The translations under genes and the position numbers were made by a program. DNA of 64,000 nucleotides. It comes from Pholis gunnellus (taxonomy: Eukaryota > Chordata > Actinopteri > Perciformes > Pholidae). Where the stretch lies: assembly GCA_910591455.2 (NCBI GenBank), contig OU342819.1:8627333-8691332 (forward strand), read 5' to 3'. Below are positions 1 through 52,043 of this stretch, piece after piece; within the stretch, counting starts at the first letter, position 1; each line of letters opens with the position of its first letter. A model generated the notes under the pieces. The model was not told the origin of the DNA, ran no database searches, and saw only the letters and a program-made list of their open reading frames with translations.

Positions 1-1136
1 TAGTTTACCGCTGGGATCCAGGACTGTTAGTATAGGGGGATGCAAAGTTCCTTCAGGGTCATGGTTTGGGTTGTGGATGCATCGCAGTCCCACTTTGGTA
101 CATTGTAGGTACAATGCAAACACATTGTACATCTGAATAGCTCATTTTTTTTGTCCTGCAGACACTACTTCCTCCACTACGAGCCAGCGTTGTAATGATT
201 TGTCCTAAATGCTCGTTGAAAACACATGAACGCTGCTAAATCGTCTCCCCTTTAAACCATTAGTCTAAATGTCATTGATTGTAAATTACATCCTCAGGTC
301 TGAGATGGTATTTCTTAATGAGCAAACAAGGCTCACGCCGTTAATGAGCTTATCCACTTGATGAGTGTTTAGTTCCACTGCAGCAGCAGCATTCATTCAT
401 TCATTCATTCATTCATTCAGCTCACTTGCCGTGACCGAGTGCCACAACGCTTGCAGAACTGCTTCTGTCAGCGATCTTTGATGGTGAATTTGTGCGGACA
501 GTGAACAACTTACTGATCCCCTTATTACTAATTCATACGAACGATAGCAAACAGCCTTTAAGTGCGTCAGAATAGATGTGAAGTTTGTCTGATTTCATTG
601 AAACTCGTCCCGTCCATGTTTTTGTCTGAACTTTTGGTGAACTACAACCACAGTCTACTAATTTGGCCCCATAGGACCAAAATGGATGCAGAGTAATCTT
701 TTTATCTGGTGTAGAAACATGTCATTACTGCGAGAAACAAAGCGCAAAAGCATGTTGTTCTGCTTCAATTTGTCACATGCATCATCTCTGGGAAATCCCT
801 TCATATGGACCCTCTACTTTACTTTTTAGTGTTTTCTTATTTTGAAAAGTTATTTAAAGCTTTTGTTGGAAGAAAGAACTTAATGCGTTTCACAGAGAGT
901 AAATACTGACACCTTTGGCTGGTCTACAGCAGGCTAATACAGGCGCGTGTGTGTGTGTTTGTAAATTGTAGAGCAGTGCAGGAGGCCTGTATTTATAGAA
1001 ACACTTGACTACACTCAGAGATCTTACAGGAGCATTCATTTACATGGCAGCAGATAACTCTACGGTTTGTCGTCTGTTTTCTATTTTTCTTTCGCTCTGC
1101 TTTGGTACTACGTTACTTTTCATCTACTATATAATC

Positions 1137-1256
<120 letters not shown>

Positions 1257-1432
1257 TCGTATTCTCCTCAAGTTCGTTCTGTGCAATGGATGAGCAGACG
1301 AAGACAGAACAACTGTAGAGAAAGACAAAGAGGGGAACACTAACAAAGCCAACAGTCTGGTGTCTGTAGATCGCAGTATGTGTGTTGTGACTCATAATGA
1401 CTCCAACTAGTGATATTAGCAATCGCTGCAGA

Positions 1433-1469
<37 letters not shown>

Positions 1470-1679
1470 AGGTATGTCGGTCCTGAATACGATTATGTGT
1501 CTCCTCAATATGCGTGTCATGAGGAATTCATTAAACCAAATAAAATGATTCGTACGGATGGGGAATAGAACAGCTCTCTTCTTCAGTTTTCAGTTTGAAT
1601 ATTTATTTTTTTAAAGAAGTTGTTTCCGAGCAAACACGGCGGCAATTTTTTAACCCGACAATTGGCTGCTTCATACCTG

Positions 1680-1789
<110 letters not shown>

Positions 1790-1956
1790 ACTTACAGTTC
1801 TGTGGAGGGCAAAACAGTTTTCTCACAGCTCGTGCATATTTATGAATCGCGTTTACAAACTCCTCTAAGGACGGAAAAAAACAAATCACGAAAAAACTGT
1901 TGAATGAAGCAAATGGTGAACTTTGTTTTGCACCAGTAACTTCATTTGTTACTAAC

Positions 1957-1998
<42 letters not shown>

Positions 1999-2113
1999 CA
2001 TGTTCATGCTGGCTGTGATTGTATGTATCTCATAAATTTAGCTTCCACTGTGTCTTCCGTGGAGCTTATTCCCCTGCATCCTCCTGCAAGTGGTTTCAGC
2101 TGTGGAGGAAAAG

Positions 2114-2116
<3 letters not shown>

Positions 2117-2161
<45 letters not shown>

Positions 2162-2170
2162 GTGTGTGTA
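2117..2170 (+). repeat. Imperfect (GT)n microsatellite
   Basis: A GT array that breaks up into GTAT interruptions at its 3' end, followed by a T-run. Confidence 0.9.
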
Positions 2171-2246
2171 TGTTTTTTTGGAGACAGGAGGCTGAATGAA
2201 CGTCCATTCCCTTAGCTTCTAGATTGGTTGCATTCAGGAAGTGTCC

Positions 2247-2301
2247 CCCCCCCCCCCCCCCAACACACACACAATCACACACACACACACACACACACAC
2301 A
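2247..2301 (+). repeat. C-run plus (CA)n array
   Basis: A run of 16 C bases followed by a CA array with one AATC interruption. It is a compound low-complexity tract. Confidence 0.9.
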
Positions 2302-2395
2302 GCACTTACTGTACATCCTAAAGCATGCTGCGTCCCTCAGGAGTTGAAAGGAAAACGCCTTCTTCCTCTCAGCAGCAGCAGCACTGTTCAGACGT

Positions 2396-2514
<119 letters not shown>

Positions 2515-3684
2515 CATGTTTGTTTATGTGTCTGTGCCGTGATAATGACCGTGTTTACCTGAGATAACACGAGCGAACACTGTCTTGGGTTTTGTCAGTT
2601 GAAAATATCTCTGTGATAATAACTAGGTTTGGTAATGTGTGTGTGTGTGCGTGTGTGCGCGTTCTTGCGGTTGCATTTGTGTTAATTAAGGTGGAATTTT
2701 ACATTAAGACAATAATACCCGGATGGTGGACACTTACCATGTGCAGTTATGAGTCTCATTGTGTGTGTGCCGTCTTCAGTATATTGATATTGGCCTTATT
2801 GTGATGGAAGGATTGGCTATATTATATAATAACATACCTTAAAGAGTCTATATGGCAGCTGTCAAACTCCCCACAGAGGCATTTTCCAAATATTTGATAA
2901 GGAATTCCCTACCTTGCTTGTACATACATGACCTAATCTGCTTGTAGATACATGGCCAGCAATTTCAGAGATGAAATGTCTGCAGAATATTTCATACTAA
3001 TGGGATTTAGTTTGGTCCCAACAAACCAGATCCATCCCTAATTATTTATCTAATCTGTAGGGGTTGAATCTAAAACAGTAACTTAATGATTGTGTGAGTT
3101 GTTGGATTTGTTGCAATCGTATGTCAGTCTGTCCAAGCAGGTGGCTTTGTACTGTATATACAGTCTATAATCTCTCCTGCAGCTGCTGTTAAAACATGCA
3201 TGAGTTTAATGGAAGAGAATATATTAACACGGTTTCAAATCTTGTCCAAACAGAGTTGTTTCAGTGTATCGCTGTGCGCAGATGGACCGCTGTGCAGCGA
3301 CGCATTCTTTGCTGTGTGCACTGAAATTTGCTACAATGGCAGGAAATGACATCGTAGTTAATGACTTGTCCCAACTTGGGGCATGCAACACACAAGGACA
3401 CACACGCGCACGCACGCACACTTAAAGCGAGCTACCTTCGGTCATGCAGGTCAGTGGTGCGGCATGTCAACTAGTGATGAATGGAACTGGAGCACAGCGA
3501 TTCCCTCTAGAGTGTGTGCGTGTGCATGTGTGTGTGTGTGTGTGACTGACATCTTGACTCAACCAAAATGACCTCTCTCTTGTTCTCCCTCAGTTTTCTC
3601 AAAGCAAAGCAGTGACTGAACTGTAGACTAGAGAAGAACAATTACAACCACACATATTGTTATAAGTTGCCCCTCACCCTCTCT

Positions 3685-3805
<121 letters not shown>

Positions 3806-4220
3806 ATGTTTGAGCGGACAGTCAGTGTAATTAGATTGCAGTGAGTCACAGGGAGACGGAGAAAGAAGTAATTGTTGGGCTTTGTCATACAGACACAGAG
3901 AGAAAAAGAGGTGGGAGGAGAAGAAAGCTGGGCAGAGAAAAGAGAGCAAAAACCAAAATAGAGAGATGAGGCAAAAGGAAACTGTCCCAAGATGCACTAT
4001 GTCCCTAGATTTTTACACACACTGAAACGTGATCATTGTACGTGAGCGTATGTAAGATGTGATGATCAGACTTCTCTTAGATCACCGGTAGCCTTGTGGT
4101 AGGTTTGTTTTGCACCGTACTGTGCATTTGTTCAGCTGGCCACCAGTTTTGATACCTCAGGATATGTGTCCGACACCAAAGGCACTTTGTTCAAGGCACA
4201 AAATGACGTTGTTTCTGTAG

Positions 4221-4335
4221 TTAAAGGAATAGTCCAATATTTTGTGAAATAGAAGATAAGAGTTGTATGGGAAGATTGATCTCATGTCTGTACTGAATAT
4301 GAAGCTACGGCCACCAGATGATTAACAGAGCTAAT
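4221..4335 (+). repeat. Interspersed teleost repeat, family A copy 1
   Basis: It begins with a segment reading AAAGGAATAGTCCAATATTT and continues with GAAGATTGATCTCATGTCTG and a TGAAGCTACGGCCACCAG block. From memory of teleost genomes this is a common non-autonomous repeat. Related copies lie in this window at 21800-21880 (plus), 29290-29430 (minus) and 31520-31790 (minus). Confidence 0.6.
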
Positions 4336-4370
4336 TGTTGCTAAGCTACGTCATACAAACAACATGTAAT

Positions 4371-4401
<31 letters not shown>

Positions 4402-6249
4402 GTGTCTGCTTGACCAATCATATGACCTCATCTCTTCTCTCGATCCCACACACACACACAGAAACTACAGTCATAATAGAACAGAGGGAAACACACATGC
4501 ACACACAGATCAGCAGTGAAACACCTGGATACGAGCCATAGGTATGACATCACACATTCACTGTCTGGTGTGTTACCATTAACTAGTTTTGCTGAGGTCA
4601 GATGTGGGTATAATGCCTCAGTGTGTGTCTGTGTGTGTGTGTCATTAGTCACCAGCAGGGACTCTGTTGTAACAAAGGTTCATTGAAGAATAGTCTTGTC
4701 TTCCTCTCTCCGTTCGTCTCTGTTCGTCTGCTTAAATGTTTTTATGGTTTTTAAAGTATTTTAACATAAATGTCAGCAATGGCAAACACAAGAAAACGAT
4801 CACAGGCTGATTTTAAAAATACACCGTGTTAATAATAACTTTTTTCTTGCTGTTTGGATAGTTTATGAACTTTAGTAAGTTGCAGCATTATGAAGTTTAC
4901 CAGATTATAAACAAGCGGAGTCGGCTGCTTTGTTTACTTTCTCAAAGTGTAACTCACTGATGGACAATGAGCTGTTTTCATGTTCAGTCCGAGCAGAGCA
5001 TCACATTAATCCTTTATATTTAGGGAACATCGGGACAGGGTTGCTCTCTAGAGTCTAGACGACGTCGCTTGAAAATGCATGTACCACTAGAGGGCGACGT
5101 TAACACACCAACTGATCAAGCATATGGGAGTTCAGATCCTCCCTCTAAATGAGAGTCAGAGCGCACTAGGGGTGTGTAAGTGTGTGTGTGTGTGACTCCT
5201 TGGCCTCCTAATCCAGTGCTCCATTAATCTGCTTTACTCCTCAGCAACTCTCGTCCTGTCGGTCTGTCTGTCTCTCTTACACACTTAAGATTTTAACCCG
5301 TGTTTTATATCGTCAACCATCATTGTCTCCCGTCTTTATTCTTTACAATCAGTTTGAAACACTACAAACGCCAGAGGTTGCTGATTGTTTTCGTACTTTC
5401 ACTCCATGCTGTGATCGTTATGATTAGACAGTCTGATGTACATAATCAATCTGCTGCATGTACAACTTTGAATGAAAGGTGAAACTCTGTGACGAGTTGT
5501 AGAAACTACAGCAAAAGGTCAGCTTTCTGCACGGACCAAACATCGTCATCCTATAACTTGTCTTCAGTGTTTTTCAACTAATCACGTATTCTTTATTGAA
5601 CTTATGAAGTATCCCGTTGGGTTCAGCTCCCTCTACGTATCCCTGCATGTGATCTGATGTCAGTATAATTGGGTTAAATGTGCAGCCCTCACCACACAAA
5701 GTCAGAGGAACAGCCGACTGTTATTCCCGGCGTGGTTTTGTTCTGAAGATTGATGATTTCTGTCGGACAACGTTGAGTTGAGAATATTGCGTTATGACTA
5801 ATTGAGTAGCTCCTCGGGGGTGTATTTGTGAAAGAGAGAGAGAGAGAGAGAGAGAGGCATAACAGCCAAAGGCAACACAGCTCTCCCTCTCTCTCGCTCT
5901 GTCTTCTCCCCCCTGTATCATTTCCTCCTCACTTTCTCCTCTTTTTGTCCCCATATAGTTTGGTTGTTCTCTCTGTTTTTTATGCGTCCTCAGTTGCTTG
6001 TTTCTCACTTCTTTTCATGAAGTTGTTGCATCATATCTTTCCCTTGCTTTCCCCTCCCTCCTCCTGTACATCTGGCTCCCTCTCTCCCCCTCCATCCCTC
6101 TCCTGGGAGACAAAGACACCCCCTCCTCCTTCCTCCTTTTGCATCTCCCTCCCCCCTTTCACAGTCATAAGCTGCCTACAAGCCTTCTCTCTCTCTCTCT
6201 CTCTCCCTCTCTCTCTCTCCCCTTCTCTACTCCCACTCCTGCCACTGTG

Positions 6250-6458
6250 CATCTGAGAGTCGGCGTACTAGCAGTAGTAGTAGAGGGAGGAGGAGGAGGG
6301 TAGTGAGATTAAGCCGACATTAGCCATCAGTACTGAGTTAGCTGGCTAGCACATCTCAACACTCGCCCAAAGACCACAGAAGCCTGGGATTTGGGCTTTT
6401 CCCAATTTAGCAGCCTGTCAGGGGGGATTACTCTCTTCTCTTCTCTTTGGGACTTTAA
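6250..6458 (+). promoter_or_regulatory. ptk2: Probable ptk2 5' untranslated exon region
   Basis: The approximately 200 bases before the ATG at 6459 follow a CT-rich tract and a GGA/GTA-rich tract. They have no microsatellite and run without interruption into the first candidate coding exon. I infer a 5' untranslated region. I see no TATA box, and the exact transcription start is not visible. A TAA codon lies in frame immediately before the ATG, so translation in this frame cannot start further upstream. Confidence 0.4.
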
Positions 6459-46755
<40,297 letters not shown>

Positions 46756-48250
46756 TGTCCGCCACAGCCAATCACAAAGAGAAGAGGACACTTCGATCAG
46801 TGACGGACGGATGAATAAATGAACTAATGGACAGCAGACATGACTGAAACAATCAGCTCCGTCAAACATTTCTTTTTGCTCTCCGGCGACACGTCATGTT
46901 TCGCTCAATATGGTGACGTTTTGTACTTTTGTTGCATTATTCGCTTTTGTATCCAGAGAAACGCTTTTGTCCTCCATCACGTATCCTCAAAGACGAGGGT
47001 TGTTTTTAAATCATTCGTTACTACTTTTTTTTTTTAAACTTCGAAGAAAGTGAATCAAACGACGGTTTTCGGAGGCTCGCTTGAAGGACTGCAGAGATAT
47101 TTTTGGTGTTCGGACGCAGCAAAGATGTGCCACATAAACGTAACGCAGGATGCAACAACTGGAACTGAAGAGCCAGGACGAGGAGGATAATGAAGATGAT
47201 ATGACGATGTTGCTGTTCAAGCATGCTTTTTATATCATTATGAATTATTTACTATTGCTATTTTCAGCCTCGACTCTTACAGTACGTCTGTGTTCAGTCT
47301 TCCTCTTGAATATTCGAATGGGCAGAAACAAGTGATTCGCAGCTGCTCGTGAATAGTTTCATCTCTTTTTGTTCACTCTCTAGTGTCTCAGGCATCACGG
47401 GATGAAATATGAAATATGAAAAGCTGTATTTTGAAGAACAAAGTAAATGTCACAGGCCACTTTTTAAGTTAACTCGCATAGTAGATATACATAGAGGCTA
47501 TATTTTTAACACGTTTCTGAGGCATGAAATTGTGCGTGAATAAGGGAGAAGGATGAACGTGGGGGTGACGGGACAGAGGTGGGGGAGGGGCGTTTTTTTT
47601 AATGGTGGTCCTAATTATTATGTACAGCAGGTAACCCTGTGCCAAATGTACTGCGGTCGACAAAAAAAAAAAAGGATTATTTCACTCAAATGATTTTGTT
47701 TTATTCTATAACTTTCAGCAGCAACTCGCCGGTGATTTTCTACAGAAATGTTAAATTCCTGGATTCTTTATTGCTTGTTTTGTAGATTGAAGACAGATTA
47801 TTTGTGTTGTGTGGTCCTTCGGTCCTATTTGTCTTCTCACAAATGTTCACTCAACAATATGCAGCCGAGCTTTCAGTTGCGCCCCCTGCTGGCAAATTTT
47901 GGAATTGAATTTTCAGGGACATTGAAATACTTTTTGGGGACAGACATGTTTCATATTCATAACAGTTGGTGGCCGCAGGTCTTCATTGGGTTTATCTTGT
48001 AAATCGTTCATGTTCGACATGATTTGCTTCTTTATCTCCCCTCTGTCAGTCCTCCTGTCGTTCTACCTCCCTCCACTGGACTTATTTATACTTTCCCTCC
48101 CGTCAGCCTCGTGTTGCTCTCCTCCCTCTCTGATTCTCTCTCCATTCCACTGCTCCCTCCCCTCTGAGGTGAGCCATATTCTCAGGAAGGAGTCACATGT
48201 ACAGTTGCTGAACCGAGCAAATAAAAACACTGTTATCATAAAGAAATAGT
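46756..48250 (+). other. ptk2: ptk2 3' untranslated region (inferred)
   Basis: No open frame of interest follows the stop. AATAAA occurs at 46814-46819 and at 48220-48225. The second is the better candidate for a long 3' UTR, but both may be used. The extent is inferred only. Confidence 0.45.
48220..48225 (+). terminator. ptk2: Candidate ptk2 polyadenylation signal
   Basis: AATAAA on the plus strand about 1.46 kb after the stop codon. An earlier AATAAA lies at 46814-46819. Confidence 0.4.
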
Positions 48251-48324
48251 GTGAAAGAATCATGTACAGAAATGTAACAATTGAGATCATATTTATTGAA
48301 TTATTATTTTGCAGTAGTAGGTTA

Positions 48325-48600
48325 TAAATTACTTTTTTTTCAACGTACTACACTGACGTGTTATGACCTACCGCACGATTACATTTTTAAACTACACACT
48401 ACAACCTTTCTCGACATACTATACTCTGACTTTATTTACTACATTTCTTACACTGATTTAACCTTTACATAATCTGACTTTTTTTCAAAGTGTTTTTTGT
48501 CAACTGTTTTTCAACATACTATGCAATGACTTATTACAACTATACTGTCTTTTCTACAACTAAAAATCCTCAGTCTATACTATTACTTTTTTCATGACAG
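48325..48600 (+). repeat. Degenerate tandem repeat of CATACTATAC-GACTTATT type
   Basis: Units related to AACATACTATGCAATGACTT recur five or six times with heavy divergence (for example near 48345, 48410, 48515, 48570). I recognise a similar satellite-like motif from other fish genomes. It fills part of the ptk2-rplp1 intergenic gap. Confidence 0.5.
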
Positions 48601-49421
48601 GTTTCTGTCACATTTGTCAGATCCACAGCTTTTCAGGGACTCGTAGCTTGACAGTCACGACGTTACTCCGGGCCGTCAGAGGACCATCAGTGGAGTTCAA
48701 GCATATTATAAAAGCAAAGCTCTGCAGCGTGTTAGACAAGGATTTAGGCCTCTTTAAAATTCACCACGAAGTTTAGATTTTTCTTCACTGGTTAACACTT
48801 CCCTCTTTTTCTGTCAGAAGAAACTCGTACTAAAAAAAGCTTTTCAATATGTGTAATATTTACTCCAGTCCTATTCTGGCTCATGTTTTTTGGGGCCAAC
48901 ATCACCGACAGCATCTCCAGTGTACAGCCGTCACAACGCGCTTTCCCCTTTTATTATAAAACACCTGCACACCTACTTACACTTTATTACGCTTGCCTGG
49001 TTAGTGTAGCCAACAGAGTAATTAAAATAAGTCATTACAAAAAGCTTTTAACCAGTAAGATGCAGACTAATCATAATGGCTCACAAAATTACACTCCATC
49101 GGCATACTAGCTTGTAACCTGCAATAATTCAATGCTTTTATTTTACCACCTTTAACTGTCCATTGGTTTCCATTTGTTTGAGCTTAATCCCACTTAATGG
49201 TGTGAGACAGACTACCATTTGCTGCGACGCATTCAACCCCACAAAAATTACATTTAGCTGAAGTTAAGTGACTTTGTTATAAAATGTGATTGAGTCAGTT
49301 TAGTGATATAATCGAGTACAGCTTTAACGTGTTAAAGTGTCTTGGTGTGAAAGGTGATGTTTGTGTCTGTGTCAGGAGAACAGACAGTAAGACAAGGCAG
49401 CAGCAGCTTTTTTTTTAATCT

Positions 49422-49427
49422 TTTATT
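49422..49427 (-). terminator. rplp1: rplp1 polyadenylation signal
   Basis: AATAAA on the minus strand, 25 bases after the stop codon, gives the very short 3' UTR typical of ribosomal protein genes. Confidence 0.75.
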
Positions 49428-49451
49428 GTGTTTTCTTAGAAAAACATCTTT

Positions 49452-49534
49452 TTAATCAAAAAGACCGAAGCCCATGTCGTCGTCTGACTCCTCGGACTCG
49501 TCCTTCTTCTCCTCTTTCTTCTCCTCCTCCTTGG
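49452..49534 (-). CDS. rplp1: rplp1 exon 4, acidic C-terminal tail
   Basis: Residues 90-116 and stop TAA. Reads KEEEKKEEKKDESEESDDDM then GFGLFD. Acceptor CCCCACAG on the minus strand. Confidence 0.98.
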
Positions 49535-51281
49535 CTGTGGGGTAAACAACATAGGAACGGTTAACAAAGTCCTGAATGCAGATGCTGACAAACTACCCAA
49601 AGTATTCAAAGCTCTGGGAGATCTCAAGACCATTCACAAACATTGGCTTGAGATTGGCTCTTCACAAACACTGTAACAGATTATAGTAAACTGGGTTGTT
49701 ATGGGAAGGATTTTAAAATGATAGTTTTCCCTCTGAAACGAGAAAACATTTCATGTCGGCATCACTTTGAACAGGCCTTAACCAGACCAGTACTGAATTA
49801 ATAAAAAAGGCCATGCTCCACCACTTTAGTTACCAAACTGTTCCCATCTCTACACACAAGTCACGTGCTTGTTTTCAAGGCTCACAAGTACAGCACGGGA
49901 CTACAATTATAGTCCACAAAATCATTAAGTGTATCCCATTTTAGCGCTGCTGTATTAGACAATAAACCATCAGGAGCATTTGGCTGTCAAGCCCCATCTA
50001 ACTGTTCCCAGTATTGACTCCTAGTTACCTGGGGCGTCACCACCAGCGACGGCGGTGGCAGCGGCTCCAGCAGCAGGGGCTCCGGCTGGAGCTCCACCTC
50101 CAGCTCCAACGTTGCAGATCAGGCTGCCGATGTCGATGCTGGACAGGGCCTAGGAAACGACAACGTGTACAGGTCAGTGGGGAGTAACGCACAGACCGAC
50201 AAAAACAATAGGCATAACCCCATTGTTCTTATGGAGAGAACACTATTCTGCAAAGTGCTGATGCAAAGGTAGATTTCATAGTTGATTGAACTTTGAACCC
50301 TCCCAAACAAAGTCTGCTGTTTTTTCTCTCACCTTGGCAAACAGACTTGGCCAGAAGGGCTCCACGGTGACTCCCGCGGCCTTGATCAGAGCATTCAGCT
50401 TGTCCTCCTACAGACAAAACAGCAGTTAGAAAATCTACTTCACGCATCCTTAAATAACCAGTATTAGACATTATGATCATCATCAGCATACAATATAGAA
50501 ATCACAAGTACACATGTAACTTTCTGGTTAAACACACAGAGATGGTTACTTTCAAAATAAAATAAAAAATCCTGGTTGCAGCTTCTCAAATTTGAGGATG
50601 CTCCAGCTGCTATTGTTTTTCATATAGCATGCTAGGTCTTAATCTAAACAGCGGTTTAAACATCTGGATGTTGTGCAGCATCCACATGCACCAAACCTGT
50701 CAGGTTAGGCAACCATGTAACGAGCAGACAAACTAGAGTGAGGAAACACGACAAGGGTCCACCAAACTGCCGCACTTTTCACGGTAACAAGTTAGCTTCT
50801 GGAATTAAAGCATGTTGTGGAGATTCACTACCTCAGAATGGACGTAAGCTAGCACCCGTCATGTGAGCGGAAGACGTCGCTAAACTGTGCCGAGTTACAA
50901 CTAAAGCCAGATGTTGTACGTTAGATACCATTCATGGAGGTCACAACACAAAACAGTCAACTGTCCCGATTCTGAAACGTGGCCCAACGTTAGCGAGAAG
51001 CGTGCCGCCATTTTAGCCGGTAGTTGGGACTGTTAAAGCATCTAAACATCGTAATTGTATTTAAACAGACATATTCATATACAGTTGTATTAATAGCGTC
51101 GTTACTGTCTCCGCTTTGTCATTCAGGGTTATCACCAATAGCACAATACTTCCACGGGTGCAGTTAACGACTATCGGCGGGTATGTCGGGGATAAGCCGG
51201 GACACTTACGGTGACGGTAACTTCATCGTCGTGGAGGATCAGAGCGGAGTAAATGCAGGCGAGTTCGGATACGGAGGCCAT
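49452..51281 (-). CDS. rplp1: Large ribosomal subunit stalk protein P1 (rplp1), whole gene
   Basis: P1 is an acidic protein that forms P1-P2 dimers bound to P0 in the lateral stalk of the 60S ribosomal subunit, where it recruits and stimulates translational GTPases. Four coding exons total 351 nt and give 116 residues (human 114). Layout: N-terminal helical dimerisation domain (about 1-65, MASVSELACIYSALILHDDE and VEPFWPSLFAK), an Ala/Gly/Pro hinge (about 66-90), a charged EEEKKEEKK stretch, and the conserved tail SDDDMGFGLFD. Intact in every respect. It lies tail to tail with ptk2 and upstream of it on the minus strand is clptm1l, in the same orientation. Confidence 0.98.
49535..50028 (-). 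other. rplp1 intron 3
   Basis: 494 bases with no recognised element. Ribosomal protein introns often host snoRNAs, but I could not support a C/D or H/ACA box structure by eye. Confidence 0.7.
50029..50149 (-). CDS. rplp1: rplp1 exon 3, hinge region
   Basis: Residues 50 to the start of 90. Reads ALSSIDIGSLICNVGAGGGA then PAGAPAAGAAATAVAGGDAP. Exit phase 1, donor GTAACT. Confidence 0.98.
50333..50407 (-). CDS. rplp1: rplp1 exon 2
   Basis: Residues 25-49. Reads EDKLNALIKAAGVTVEPFWP then SLFAK. Acceptor CTGTAG, donor GTGAGA, phase 0. Confidence 0.98.
50408..51209 (-). other. rplp1 intron 1
   Basis: About 800 bases between exons 1 and 2. CpG density rises towards the 5' end. No embedded RNA gene is recognised. 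Confidence 0.7.
51210..51281 (-). CDS. rplp1: rplp1 exon 1 with start codon
   Basis: Residues 1-24, MASVSELACIYSALILHDDE then VTVT, identical to human. Start context ACAATGG. Donor GTAAGT. Confidence 0.98.
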
Positions 51282-51404
51282 TGTAGATGTTGGATTTTAT
51301 ATTCGTCGCGGTGGATGCCTAAATTTGACGGTGCTAGTCGCCGGATTGAGGGCCTTAGCTTCTGGTGAAGAACCGAGCACCTTTAGGCACGTTTATTTCC
51401 TGAG

Positions 51405-51445
51405 TCGGAAAAGGGACGGAGCAGGGCGCGCGCTCGTTATATATA
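51405..51445 (-). promoter_or_regulatory. rplp1: rplp1 core promoter: TATA box and 5'TOP start
   Basis: On the minus strand TATATATAA (51437-51445) is followed about 30 bases later by TCCCTTTTCCGA (51405-51416). A pyrimidine tract at the transcription start is the 5'TOP signature of ribosomal protein mRNAs, read by mTOR/LARP1. Start is likely at a C near 51414, giving a 5' UTR of about 130 bases. GC-rich sequence surrounds it. Confidence 0.7.
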
Positions 51446-51449
51446 CGCC

Positions 51450-52030
51450 GCGTCAGGGCTGCTTGGCTCTGACGTAAGCACGCACGCAACGTGACGACAG
51501 ACGTAAACCAAATGAGTCCGTAGAATAGTGTATCTTTGCTCCACTTAAATTTAACATTTAGAGATGTTCTGCTAAATTGAATACAATTGCACACAATAAA
51601 GGCCCATCTACAATTAAATAACCAGAAATATAATTTATTTTATTCTATATATTTGCAATTTTTCTTTTATAAATAGGTGTCTTTCCAAGGCCAATTCACA
51701 CCCTTTATTCTTTATTTATCTTCCAATAAATACAAGATTATATCTTAATGTAATTGTATGTTTTATCTAAATACAGCTAAATTAATCTGGACAGTTTTAA
51801 GTTGAGTTTGAGTTAGTTGTACCAAAAAAGATCTGAATATATACATATAGAGCACTCTATCAAACCTCTGGAGGTAACATATGTTTAGAAATCGGATACT
51901 GTTTAAGTTTCTATGCGTGCTTTGTGTAGTTTCCTCCTGTTATTATCACCTAAAAGCCAAAACTGTGAATAAGATGTATACAAGAAACAGGTCAAGAGGC
52001 TTTAAATCCAATGCAATCAACATGGTCAGT
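51450..52030. other. Intergenic stretch between clptm1l and rplp1
   Basis: AT-rich sequence between the presumed clptm1l 3' end and the rplp1 promoter. No element recognised. Confidence 0.6.
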
Positions 52031-52037
52031 CGACACT

Positions 52038-52043
52038 TTTATT
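52038..52043 (-). terminator. clptm1l: Candidate clptm1l polyadenylation signal
   Basis: AATAAA on the minus strand about 1.68 kb after the clptm1l stop. The long AT-rich, gene-free stretch between the two is compatible with a 3' UTR. No transcript evidence is available. Confidence 0.4.

Noticed and set aside
49535..51209. Possible snoRNA in the rplp1 introns
   Set aside because: I looked for C/D boxes (TGATGA and CTGA with terminal stem) and found no convincing pair.
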